In this document: positions 1-11,400 of the stretch, one piece after another
Position numbering within the stretch: position 1 is the first letter of the stretch
Layout of the letters: each line of letters opens with the position of its first letter
Assembly: GCA_038373865.1 (NCBI GenBank)
Contig: JAXGGA010001128.1
Location: 62,001 to 126,000, forward strand
Length of the DNA: 64,000 bases
Direction of reading: 5' to 3'
DNA from: Uloborus plumipes
Lineage: Eukaryota > Arthropoda > Arachnida > Araneae > Uloboridae
Made by a program: the position numbers and the translations under genes
The notes under the pieces: model-generated
The model's database searches: none
What the model was told of the DNA's origin: nothing
Seen by the model: only the letters and a program-made list of their open reading frames with translations

Positions 1-144
1 TTTGCACCAAATGCATGCCGCCAAGAAAACCACATACGTCGGACCGCCAAGAAAAATGTTGAAGGGAAAAAAAACATGCGAAGTAAATTTTGAAGAGAAA
101 AAAAAAAACAGGCAAAGAAATAATATTAATGCAAAAACATGTGA

Positions 145-525
145 TATCTCCCCAAAAACAACAGTGTTGTAAAAAAATCCCCCGCCAAGAAAACCTTAAA
201 TACTCGGCCTTAAAAAGTTATGATATCGAGTTTTCCCGCCAAGTTTGTGCCAAACTACAACTAACCTGTATGTATAGTTCTTTTAAATTGTTTTCAGTCC
301 TGCCAGGCGGGAAGTTTTTACTCATTAAGCAACCACCTCACAAGACAAAGCTTCCCGCCTGGCAGGACTGAAAACAATTTAAAAGAACTATTAATACAGG
401 TTAGTTGTAGTTTGGCACAAACTTGGCGGGAAAACTCGATATCATAACTTTTTAGGGGAGGGCTGAGTATTTAAGGTTTTCTTGACGGGGGATTTTTTTA
501 CAACACTGTTGTTTTTGGGGAGATA
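145..525. mobile_element. Fold-back element (long inverted repeat)
   Basis: The arms 145-314 and 351-525 are near-perfect reverse complements around a short loop. The inner edges read GGCGGGAAG and CTTCCCGCC. No coding capacity. The class is unknown. Confidence 0.8.
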
Positions 526-2381
526 ATATTTACATAAAATAGTAACAGGTTAAAATATTTCATGTGATAAAATAATGTTTCTTTACACTAACAATAAACA
601 AATACCAAAAAATAATAATGGGAATCTTAATATAAAAAAGTTATAGCATTCTAAAAAATCTCAAATATCTTTCATCGCCTTTTTCTCGAAACTAACATTT
701 TTGACTTAGGCCATTTTAGAACCAAGCCACAGATTTAAATTCTTTTGAAAAATAATTTAATGCCTGTTACAACTCTTTACTGCCCAGTGATCTATTTATA
801 GAACATATCTTTTCGGACCCCTCACTGAAAACTACCATTTTATCATTTCTTATTGTTATTGGTTGGTTTCCTTACACCCCCAAAAAACTTTTGAACCTTT
901 CTTTCCCCAGGCAGTCCAGCAGGTAACGTCTAAAAATTGTCATGTTGCAGATTCATAGTGCAGGTTTCTATTCTGGGTACAATGGAATTTTTTAAACAGT
1001 GTATTATACTTTTCTTTAACTTGTTTTAATTTTTCATGAACTTTATTCTTAATTTACAAAATTGGTTTCGTCAAAGACTTTCTTTCAGGCATCTCTCCGG
1101 GAGGGCAGTGCCACCCCTGCCTCCCCCCCCTGGAAGAAAACTCAGTTTTCACTGACACACAAAAAATAAGAAAGAAAGTCAAAATATGAAATAAATAAAC
1201 AAGTAAATATTAAAAAAATATATATATATAATTAATGAACACTTTAAAGCATATACCGTGATGGGAGGGAGCATCAAATATGGCCTAAAATTGCATTTTA
1301 GGACATTAATTTCGGAAAAATACCGGGGGGAGAATTAGTTGTACTTCATCCTTTTTCCCTTGACGTCATCAAAGATCGCATACAGTTGCCCTTTTGTGGG
1401 AGGGGGGGGGGTAAATTTATCAAAAAAAGTCCCCAAAATTCAGTTTCAGACAGTTCGCCCGTGAACCCCCCCCCCCTTTGAATCCGCATCAACCCCTTCG
1501 CTCCTCCAGACTCTCAAAGTGTCCCCCCCCCCCCGGCCCCGGAGTAAAATCTCTGAAAGAAACGCTGGTCAAATATAAGAATAGAGGAAAATTATCTACT
1601 TTTTTACTACCAGAAACGCCCAGCTATCTATTTATAGATCATATATTATCAGGGGTGCCCCGAACTGAAATAGGGAGGGGGGGAAGTAATTATCAGTTGG
1701 CCGAATGAAGTTCCAAATTTACGGAATGATAAAATACAAGCATGCATACATGTCGTACATGCATAACATTTAGTGAGAAAAAACATTAAAAAAACAATTC
1801 AAAAAACCAAAAAGAACAAAAAATCTCAATGTTGCAATATTGCCTTCAAATTGCCCAATCGTCAGCAAAATATGCCGAATACGGAAATTATTAGGAGGTC
1901 ACAGTGACCTCCCATCGGGCGCTCCTTTATATTATTTCAAATACAAAATACTGTAAGTGAATAAATTTTTTATATTTATGAAGTATAAAATGTAATTAAA
2001 AAAGATTTTTCAAAAATTTTCATTTTAAAATCATTTGGGCACTAACGTGTGAGTAAAGCAAATAAAAAATCTTCCGAGCTTTTAATGAATATTTGCTCTC
2101 ATTTCTCTTTTTAAGATCATTATTGTTAATAAAATGTGCAATGTAAAACGTTTCTTTATTTTTTTTTTTGTTGATAAGCTGTTATGGGGAAATCCTTAAT
2201 GTATATGTGGCTTCACTTATGAGTCTACATCTTTTAAAGGGAGATTCAAGTAAATTCTTATTTGAAATCTCACAGATAAAATGTGCTACTGGATATAACA
2301 ATAAATGCTGATTATTGTCAATCTATTTTGTATAAATATGTGACAAAAAACAAAATTTGCTCTATACTTGTGTTTTAATAG
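526..2381. other. Non-coding, intron or upstream of MLH3 exon a
   Basis: AT-rich sequence with C-runs and relics of unidentified repeats at about 1080-1700. A short similarity links 785-810 with 1620-1645. A perfect 19-bp palindrome, GGAGGTCACAGTGACCTCC, sits at 1894-1912. No further MLH3 exon was recognised. Confidence 0.5.
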
Positions 2382-2448
2382 GTTATTGGTCAAGTGGACT
2401 GCAAGTTCATAGCCTGTGTTGTCTCAAATATCAATGAAAACAATACAA
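2382..2448 (+). CDS. MLH3: MLH3 exon a (first in window)
   Basis: The exon follows a T-rich tract ending in AG and encodes VIGQVDCKFIACVVSNINEN and a few more residues. The donor is GTAATA. It starts in phase 0 and leaves one base. Reading on past the donor hits a stop, which supports the splice. Confidence 0.85.
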
Positions 2449-5400
2449 GTAATACCATTTGACATATTTAAAAGCTACACAATGATGCAATATAAATTTT
2501 CCATTAAGATGTCTGCTTTCTTTTTAGACCAAAATTTACTGGTGCTGTTCGATCAACATGCAGTTCACGAAAGAGTGAGACTGGAGGAATTAACAGAAGG
2601 TAGGCTATATTGCCGTACACGAAATTTTATTTCACGAGAAAGTCATGCGAAAGTAAAATTTATCATAATTGAAATTGTTACACATTATACAGGGTGTTCA
2701 CTCCTATCGTGGCCCAATAGCTAATTTCTAAACCGTTAGAGACAAGCATATAGTTTATTTAGGAAAAAATCTCTAAATTACGAAAGGAATTTGGTCTACG
2801 AAATGTTTTTCAAAAAAATCAAATTTTGAAAGAGTTACAAAATTTAAATTTTTATACAGCCCCCAGTCCTATTAATCATATTTAGTAAAACATTCTTGAC
2901 ACTGTAAGGTTTAAAACTTAAAAGAAAAAACACTGTTCGAGGACAAAAAAATTGACAGGAGAGGAGACGTGACGACGTTTTGAAAAATCAAGATTTTGCA
3001 TTATTTCATGACGTCATCCAGAGATTGCTTAAGGGACCGTATGCGAAATCCTTCAAAATCTTGATTTTTCAAAACGTCATAACTCGGTCAATTTTTGTTG
3101 TAGAAGAGTGATTTTTTTTTAGTTTTAAACATTACAGTGTCAAGAATGTTTTACAAAATATGATTGATAGGACTGGGGGGCTGTATAAAAATTTAAATTT
3201 CGCAACTCTTTCAAAATTTGATTTTTTTGAAAAACATTTCGTAGCCCAAATTCCTTTCGTAATTTAGAGATTTTTTCCTAAATAAACTATATGCTTATCT
3301 CTAACGGTTTAGAAATTAGCTATTGGGCCACGATAAGAGTGGACACCCTGAATATTTTACCCTTGTAACTAACAAACTTTTCATTCTGTTGTTTGCAAAT
3401 ACTGGAAGACTCACAAACTTGTCATGCAACTCTTGACCTAACTAAACGAAGATGCTTTCAAATCGTTTCTTGCTTGTTCCTTGACAGTATTGCCAACTAG
3501 ATCTGCTAGGCTCAAGAGCATCTTCGAAAATTTCTCATAGGTGCACAATAAATTGAGAAATTGTTTAGGTTTTGAAGCTGCATCCAAACTTATATATTGT
3601 TATAGACTACTGCAGAGTGCAAACATTTGATTTTGAACGGCGATAATCTATACTATTAATATTCTAAATAACTTATGCTCTTTGGTCCACCCTTAATCAT
3701 TATTCCTACGTTTCTCTGTTGTGTGTCAGTAATTATTTTACAGCCATTTTTTTGAGTTTCTGCCATAAAAGTGGCAGAAATGCCAGTTTTAACCGGTTTT
3801 TATCAGTGGTTTTTAGCGTATTGGCAGAAAATTGCCAACCCTGCTTTGTAGTGAAGAAGTAAAAGGGGGGAAAAGAACAGCATAAGTGCTAAGTTGCAAA
3901 CATATGTTTTAGTTCAATTAGCTAACCTCTTTTTAAATGCAAAAAAGAAATGTTTATAAATTGGCTTTACAACATTAATTAAAAAAATAATAACAATAAT
4001 TTTTTATCTGTGCGAAAAGGGTCAACAAGAAATGTTCTTTAACATGCTTTGTTTTTCTGTGTTTGCCTATCTATCTGCTGTAAATATCAATTTTTTAATT
4101 ACAACTCATTTGAATTTTGTCATGAGTAACAGCTCTCTCTCTCTATTAAACTAGCTCAAATATGATCTTGTAAGAATAAAAAAAAAAAATCCTGACTTCA
4201 GAACTAACTTGAAATATATATTTTTTAAAGCTTTTAACTATATTTTTTTGATTCTTGCGTCTTCACATTAAAACATATTACCACTAATGTCTAAAAAACA
4301 ACTATATTGACTCTCCCTATCATCTACATATTATAAATACTGTCGGGCCCGCTTAAACGAATACTGTCGGTTCCAAGAAATATTATTCGATTAAGTGGGG
4401 ATCTTTAACATTGCCTCTATGGCATGGGTGCCAGGATCTTTTATTAGTATAAGCCGTGTATTCATTTGTTACCCGATTAAGTGAGGACGACAGTATCTGG
4501 CGTTTTTGCCTAATCTTAGAATAACCTTATCAACCAAGTAGTTATCTTTATAAATGATTAATATTTATCTCAAAATAAAATGAAAACATGTTTTAAATGA
4601 GATCTTATAAAAATCCTTTAGAAAAAGGTGGTACAATACAACTTCCCTAAAATTATTCATGTAATCTGCCTTTTCTTAAATCTAAATACTCTGTTCCCTC
4701 TCTTGATGTAGCATTTTCTTGACTAAATGGATGTCTAGTTATGTGTCCAAATCTGTTTCTTTTTCAAGATTAATTCGTCACTATCAATAATCAAAAAAGT
4801 TAGTAATTTATCCACATAGAACAACATTACCCACTTTGCTGCAAACTGCGAAGTTCAAAGTGCAATTTAAATCTTGTTTCAGTTTTTTCTCATTCAAACA
4901 ACACCCCTAACTTTAATATTAAGTTTGGCTGTAATTAAAATTTATTACAAAAATGCTTTAACCCTCTATGATAGGACTCAGAAGTACCGCTTACAGTACC
5001 TTACTGTTATGAATCCTAAATGGCTGGAATCCTTCTGGTACTTGAAAGTACCATTCCTTGTACTTTGCTGAGAGGCCGACAGCTGGTGCCGGTAATTGGA
5101 AAGTTTTCTTAGGGGTCCTAAGGGCGTAAGCAAGGGCAGAACCAGAATTTTTTTGAGGGAGAGGCGATTGATTTTTTTTCTTACTTTTTACTGTGCATAC
5201 TGGTTTACAAATATCAATCACAAAGGATTCAGACTTCAATTCTGAAACATTTCCGGGGAGCATGAGTGCCACTCTATAAAAAGATCAGGACTGAAATCAT
5301 GTGGCGTCATTTCGTTACATAAACATGTTAGTATGTAATATGTGAGATGTTTTACACACAAATATATTGCTTATTTTTACTTTCTTCTATATCTAATATA

Positions 5401-8400
5401 TAGAAGAAAGTATTGGTTTCGTGAAAATTTTCGAATGTCGAATTTTGACGGATTTGCACGTTTTGAGGTGCGCTGAGTCCATTTCGACCATTTTTGGAAA
5501 ATGTCTGTCTGTGTGTGTGTCTGTGTGTGTGTGAGTCTGTATGTGTGTGACCAGTTTTTGTGGCCGCGCTAGAGCAAAAACTACTGAATGAAATCGAACA
5601 AAAATTTTTGCACATATGTACCACCATGTGAACTGGTGCACCTGACTTTGTTTAGCGAATTCCTCCAAGGGGGGTGGAGCAATCACACGTGTTCTGCGCG
5701 GGGGTGATTGCTATATCTCAGGAAGTAACCGGCGGAATCAAACCAAAATTGGTCCATAGGTAGACCCTACTGAGTACAGGTGTCAATATCTCGAAGGGGG
5801 GTGGAGCAATCGCACGTGTTCTGCGCGGAGGTGACTGCTATATCTCAGGAAGTAACCGGCGGAATCAAACGAAAATTGGTCCATAGGTAGACCCTACGGA
5901 GTACAGGTGCTGATTCAATTTGTTTGTCAATATCTCGAAGGCGGGTGGAGCAATCGCACGTGTTCTGCGCGAAGGTGACTGCTATATCTCAGGAAGTAAC
6001 CGGCGGAATCAAACGAAAATTGGTCCATAGGTAGACCCTATTGAGTACAGGTGCTGATTCAATTTGTGTGTCAATATCTCAAAGGGGGGTGGAGCAATCA
6101 AAAGTGCTTATTTTGTCATTGCACCTACTGTATCTCGGGAAATATTGCTGCGATTTGAATGAAATTTGGAATAACACTAACCCAATATGGAAGCAAACAT
6201 CGATTAAATTTTGGCGAGAATCGCCCCAGGGGGAGGTGGGGTGATTTTTGCGCTTAGTCAACAATGCGAAAAATTAATTCATTAAAAAATCGCTTTCACG
6301 CTATTTAATTATCAAAACAGCTGACAACTTTCAATGGTTTGAAATTTTTAACTGTTGCCAATTTCTTTTTACTAACAAATAAAATGTTTGCAATTAATCT
6401 AAACAAGGCTTTTGCAATGATTTCCAATTTCGCTCATTGATTCTGCATTTGCAGGGTTATTACGATAATTGGGAAATTGTAGCTGTCTCCAATTACTCGG
6501 GCGAGTACGTATTTTATTTTGTAACCGGAATTCATAAGATAGATATAGAAGAAAGTTTCGTGACGGCCACGACAGCTAGTTTATGTTGTAATTAACTTAT
6601 AGTAAAAACCAAGTTGATAAATTGAGTAAATCTAAAATTTCAGATTAGCTCTTGGGAAAAGATTTTTAGGACGAAAACTGTGTGTGCGTGTGCGTTTTCA
6701 ATGAAACTAAACAAAGTTACTTTATTTGTTATTGAAGAAAAAAAAAGATGGAATTCTGTCCCCCAGATGGAAGTGTGGCGGCCATGCCGGGGAGAGCCCC
6801 AAACCTTCTTTCCCCAACTTTATTAAAACTCCTATGAAATTGCATTTTTAGAACTTCAGTATCGAAAAACTACAGGTGAAGAGTCTCCCAGGGGAGGGGC
6901 GATTGTCCTCTTCACCCTTCCCTTGTATCCGCCCCTGGGCATAGGGGGGATTAGACCCTACTGATTTTCAAAATTTTTATACTCTGTATGTGTGGTATTT
7001 GATATATTTGCAATTAAAAAAAAAAACAAAAAAAAAAGAAAAATGTATAAAAATTTCATTGCCAATACTAATTCAGGGTATAAAGGGTTAAGGTAGTTTA
7101 AGTTATTTTGATATAGAAGGTGATTTTTTATTAAGTTACCATTTAAAACTACAGATCAAAATGATTTGGTATTTCACAAGAACAGTCGTAAAGCTGTAGA
7201 ATTTTGTTTAGTGAAGGGAAAAAGTAGTTCCAAAAGTGCACAATAAAGGGTGGTGTCAGGGTTTACATTGCTGCATGGAAGCATACTAGTTACTAAGACA
7301 CGGCGTGCACACCGCAGACCTAGCTGTGATAAAAACATAGTCGGATTTACGGGAGTGCCACACCCCCAACATTTTTAGTTGAATTTTGAAAAAAGGTAAA
7401 GTAAATACTTAATCTAAGTGTATAAGATAAATACTAAAATGTATATTTCAGTAAAGTAAAGTATATGCACCATAAAGCAATATGTCACCAACGCCGGAGC
7501 AAGGGCTAAGGATTTCTGCCTCCGGCTTGGTTAATCCTATTCCATGCTGACAAGTGCCAATAAGCACGAAACTGCAGTCCTTAGATGGAATAACCGAGTT
7601 GGTGGTATATTGCACATACATGGACTTTTCACAGAAGCTAATTCACTTCAAAGGAAAACTAAAAATACGATAATAAGCAGTTCATTGTGTGTGTCACCAC
7701 ATATCGCCATTGCGAAATAAATGACAGTGCTATAAATTAAGAATAGAAAGAATTTTATTCAGATGGAAAAAAAAGCAAAGGAAATATAATAAATGTATAC
7801 GTCAAATAAATATGTTTCTTAAATTATTCATCATGCGGTGTGCTGCATAATATAATAAATGTATATTCTGTAACTGGGACTTTATTAGTAAGTCATTATA
7901 ATTATTTCTACTTTAAAACAACCATATCCAATAAAGTCAAAAAAAAAAAAAAAACGTGACTATTGAGATTTTTTTTTTTTTTTGTCAAAAACCATATAAC
8001 AAAATACTGCACATTATTCCAATAAACTGGTATAAAATCTGGCAGCTAAAAGTCATTTTTAAGGCAAATTTTCAGATTTTTATCTGACCTGCTGTTTGCC
8101 CTGGGGAGAATCTGCTCTCCGATCCCCGATATTATTGCACCCCCAGAATTTACAGCCTAAATCCGCCTATGGATAAAAGTGCAATTTTAAAATTTTTTTA
8201 AAAATGTAGTCTGATCTTCAAAGTTACATTTTGGGACTCCCCTTCTCTAAGCAAAATAAAACACAAGTTCATAACCAAATGATTATTTTGGTGAAATATA
8301 TTAAATTTATTATGATCCTTAGTTTTTAAACTAGAGTGTTATGAAATTATATTCTATTCTTTATTCTAAATGTGTGAATACTTGTATCTCTTCAGAGCTT

Positions 8401-11400
8401 TATGAAATAAATGAACACGATGAAAAAATTGTCAAAACTGCCAGCCTGACTGTACCCCTGAGACTCGTGCTTGAAACGGAAGAGATAAGGTTACTACAAA
8501 CGTACTACATCAATCTGCAAAAGCTGGGAATTCATATTTCCTTCAGTGAGGAAACAGGCGTGGTTCTTGTGCACTCTATTCCATCGTGCTTGGTGGATAA
8601 AGCAACAAATAAATTGAAGAGGAAACTTGCTGAAATTGAAGTTGTAATAGAGGTAATATTTCCTGGATTGTATTAGAAGCAGGGCCGCCGTTTCGGGGGG
8701 GATACTGGACCTCTAGTACCGGGGCTCGAAAGATTATGAACATGTTTTTCCGGTAATAGTGTCAATAATTTAATTTAAAAAAAAGTGCAATTTTTCTGCT
8801 TTATTATTTACTTACGAAATTTTTTATATCGAAATTCTAACTTTTTCCCTCGGTCCATCCGATTTCACCTTATTGGAAATTCATAGTATATCATGTTGCC
8901 TCCCTTATCTCAGACATGAAAAGTTTTCCGCAACTTTTTCTGTATCCAGATACTGTATTTAAAAATATATTTTTATGAAAACTTCAAATTACAATTTTTA
9001 AATTTACATTAAATTTTAAAAATTCAGTTATATGCAACTAATACATGCAATATTAAATGTGGATGCAATTTTAAACTATTAATTTTGAAGTTTGTCAGAC
9101 CAAACGTTAAAAATTATGTTTTTCTGTTTTTAAATTTGTCGTTTTGTGTAAAAAAAATATTAAAATCATCAACTCTGGCGATACAAATAACGTGAAAATA
9201 AAATCAGATGCACACTTTCATAACTAAAAAAAAAATCCGAAAAAAAGTTTTTTTCTCCATGTCGTTTGACAACTGCAAATGTGCTGAAACGACGGCATAA
9301 AAATATGCAATTGGAGTTGGTGCATGGGGGGCCCGGCGTTAAAATTGGTACCGGGCCCCATCGCTGGTAGTGGTGGCCCTGATTAGAAGTTTTATTTTGA
9401 TGTAGTGTTATTTGCTGCATTAACGTATCAGATGCTAAGGTCAAAACTAGGGACGCACCGATAAGCAAATTGGCCGATTACCGATTAATCGGCAGTTAAT
9501 AATCGGCCGATTAATCGGTCAAGCCGATTAATGGTTAAAATGGTTGTTTTCAGTATTACCAATTTCACCGTTACAGTTCTTTCTTCGTTTTTTTTTTTTT
9601 ACAATTCTAACTTTTGAAATAGTTCCTAATTGTTTCTTCTATTTTCCTAATTTTCCCAAAATAATTTCAAAATTTTATCAAATTTCTCTGAACTAATTTT
9701 CATATTATTGTCAATAATATTGCATTAACTCATTGCTAATTATGTAAACAACTAGACATGAAAATTCAAAAAATAAAAAAAGGAGGGGAGTCTGCGTGGT
9801 GAGCATTGAGCAATCCAATTTTGAAGTTCACTATGTATTATTAGTAACTATGTAATTCAAGATTTTTATTCTTTGTGAAAATTAAAGATTATCTAAAAGC
9901 AAGGAGGAAAGTATCGACGCATGAAAAATGTTGCTACATTAACTATGTGTATTTTTATTCAAAATAGGAGAATTAATGTATTAAAAACTTTACATCAACG
10001 GTGAGGATTATTATCACTGTTAATAAAATTATTCATCATAATTTCTTAGTAAAGGTTTACTTTAAAAAACAATATTTGAAAAATATTTTTTGCGACGATT
10101 AATCGGCCCGATTTTGCCGATTATTAATAATCGGCAAAGTGGTCGATTATGGCCGATTAATCGGTACTGCCGATTAATCGGTGCATCCCTAGTCAAAACC
10201 TCATTAAAACGTGCCCCAAGGAAACTTTTCAACTTAATTTGTCTTTGCCGAAAAACAATAAACAGCCTTATATCTAAATAGATGTGGATTGTAAATGAGG
10301 TTCGTCTTATAGTCTAAGAGCTAGCAACGTTTTCGACAGATTATTTTAAGGCTTCCGGCTCCTTAATATATTTTTCCCTATGCTCTTCTAAGCAGCATGT
10401 GGGGTGTCTGGTGGCCAAGAATTGTTGCGTTTGTTACTTTCTCATCACATTTTTACAGGTAAAAATAGTGATTTTAAAACCATTTTGGGGCAATTAGAAG
10501 TTGAAACCTGTTGTAAGGAAGGTATGTAATATATCAGTGGAAAGCTATGTTTTTTACCTTTACAATGGTTTTTAGATTTTTATTCTACTATAATTAGAAA
10601 AGAAGTTCCAGTCATTTGTATGTTTAAAGTTTTTTTTTTTTTTCACTTTTAACAGCTCTGTAATTTATACTAATTTTAAAGTAGAAATCTAAAAATTGGC
10701 AGGATTGGTTATCTTGGCATATGCATCCTTTGCACCAATTTTTTGTTAAAATCGGAAATGGTGTAGTCAAAAACTTTTTTCATGATTGATTTAACGTGAA
10801 ATTTCTCAAAACGCACTTTTTTTCAGTACAAGTGTGATTGGCAGTAAAAAACGCAACCACCCTGGTCTGCCAGACACAACGCATGTTGCTTGGAAGAGCA
10901 TTGGGAGAGATATATTAAAGAGCCAGATGTCTTAAAATTGTTGTTTTTTTGACGTTGCTAGCTCTTGGCAACGTCTATTAGCAGTAATTTGTTTTAAGTG
11001 TGTTGGAAGTAATGAAGTTTGACTGTATTTAATGTTTTCTGACAAATTAATTCAGAAAATGTTGAAATAATGAATAATTATAGGATATGGGTCAAATGTC
11101 TTCTGAAAAGTACCTATTAGATGTCAGTCAAAATGTTGTCAAATTTTAACTAGTTTTTGAAAATTTTAATGCTTGTTTTTCGTAGTATTTATGTCATTTC
11201 ACATTTTAGTAGAGTAGAACTTTTTTATGATGCATGCTTTGGACCAAAGGCTTTACATTTCATCAGTTTTGGTGTTATATGGATCGTTTCACAAATCAGT
11301 GAACTTATTTTTTAAACATGGTCTACAGTATTTGAAATCTATTAGTATGTTAGAGCACATTAAAACAATTCAATGTGAAAAGTTGTATGTGTATTATTTT

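Noticed and set aside
1478..1708. 76-codon frame near poly-C runs
   Set aside because: Proline-rich translation is due to C-runs; no motif or splice signals.
1894..1912. Perfect 19-bp palindrome as a nuclear-receptor-like site
   Set aside because: AGGTCA-like half sites occur, but a single site with no promoter context is not evidence of regulation.
5352..5686. Frames rich in HTHTDTHTHR
   Set aside because: They are translations of the TG/GTCT repeat tract of the Helitron-like element.
5674..6100. Possible CRISPR-like array
   Set aside because: Units are 144-bp direct repeats without short repeats and unique spacers, inside a eukaryotic intron.
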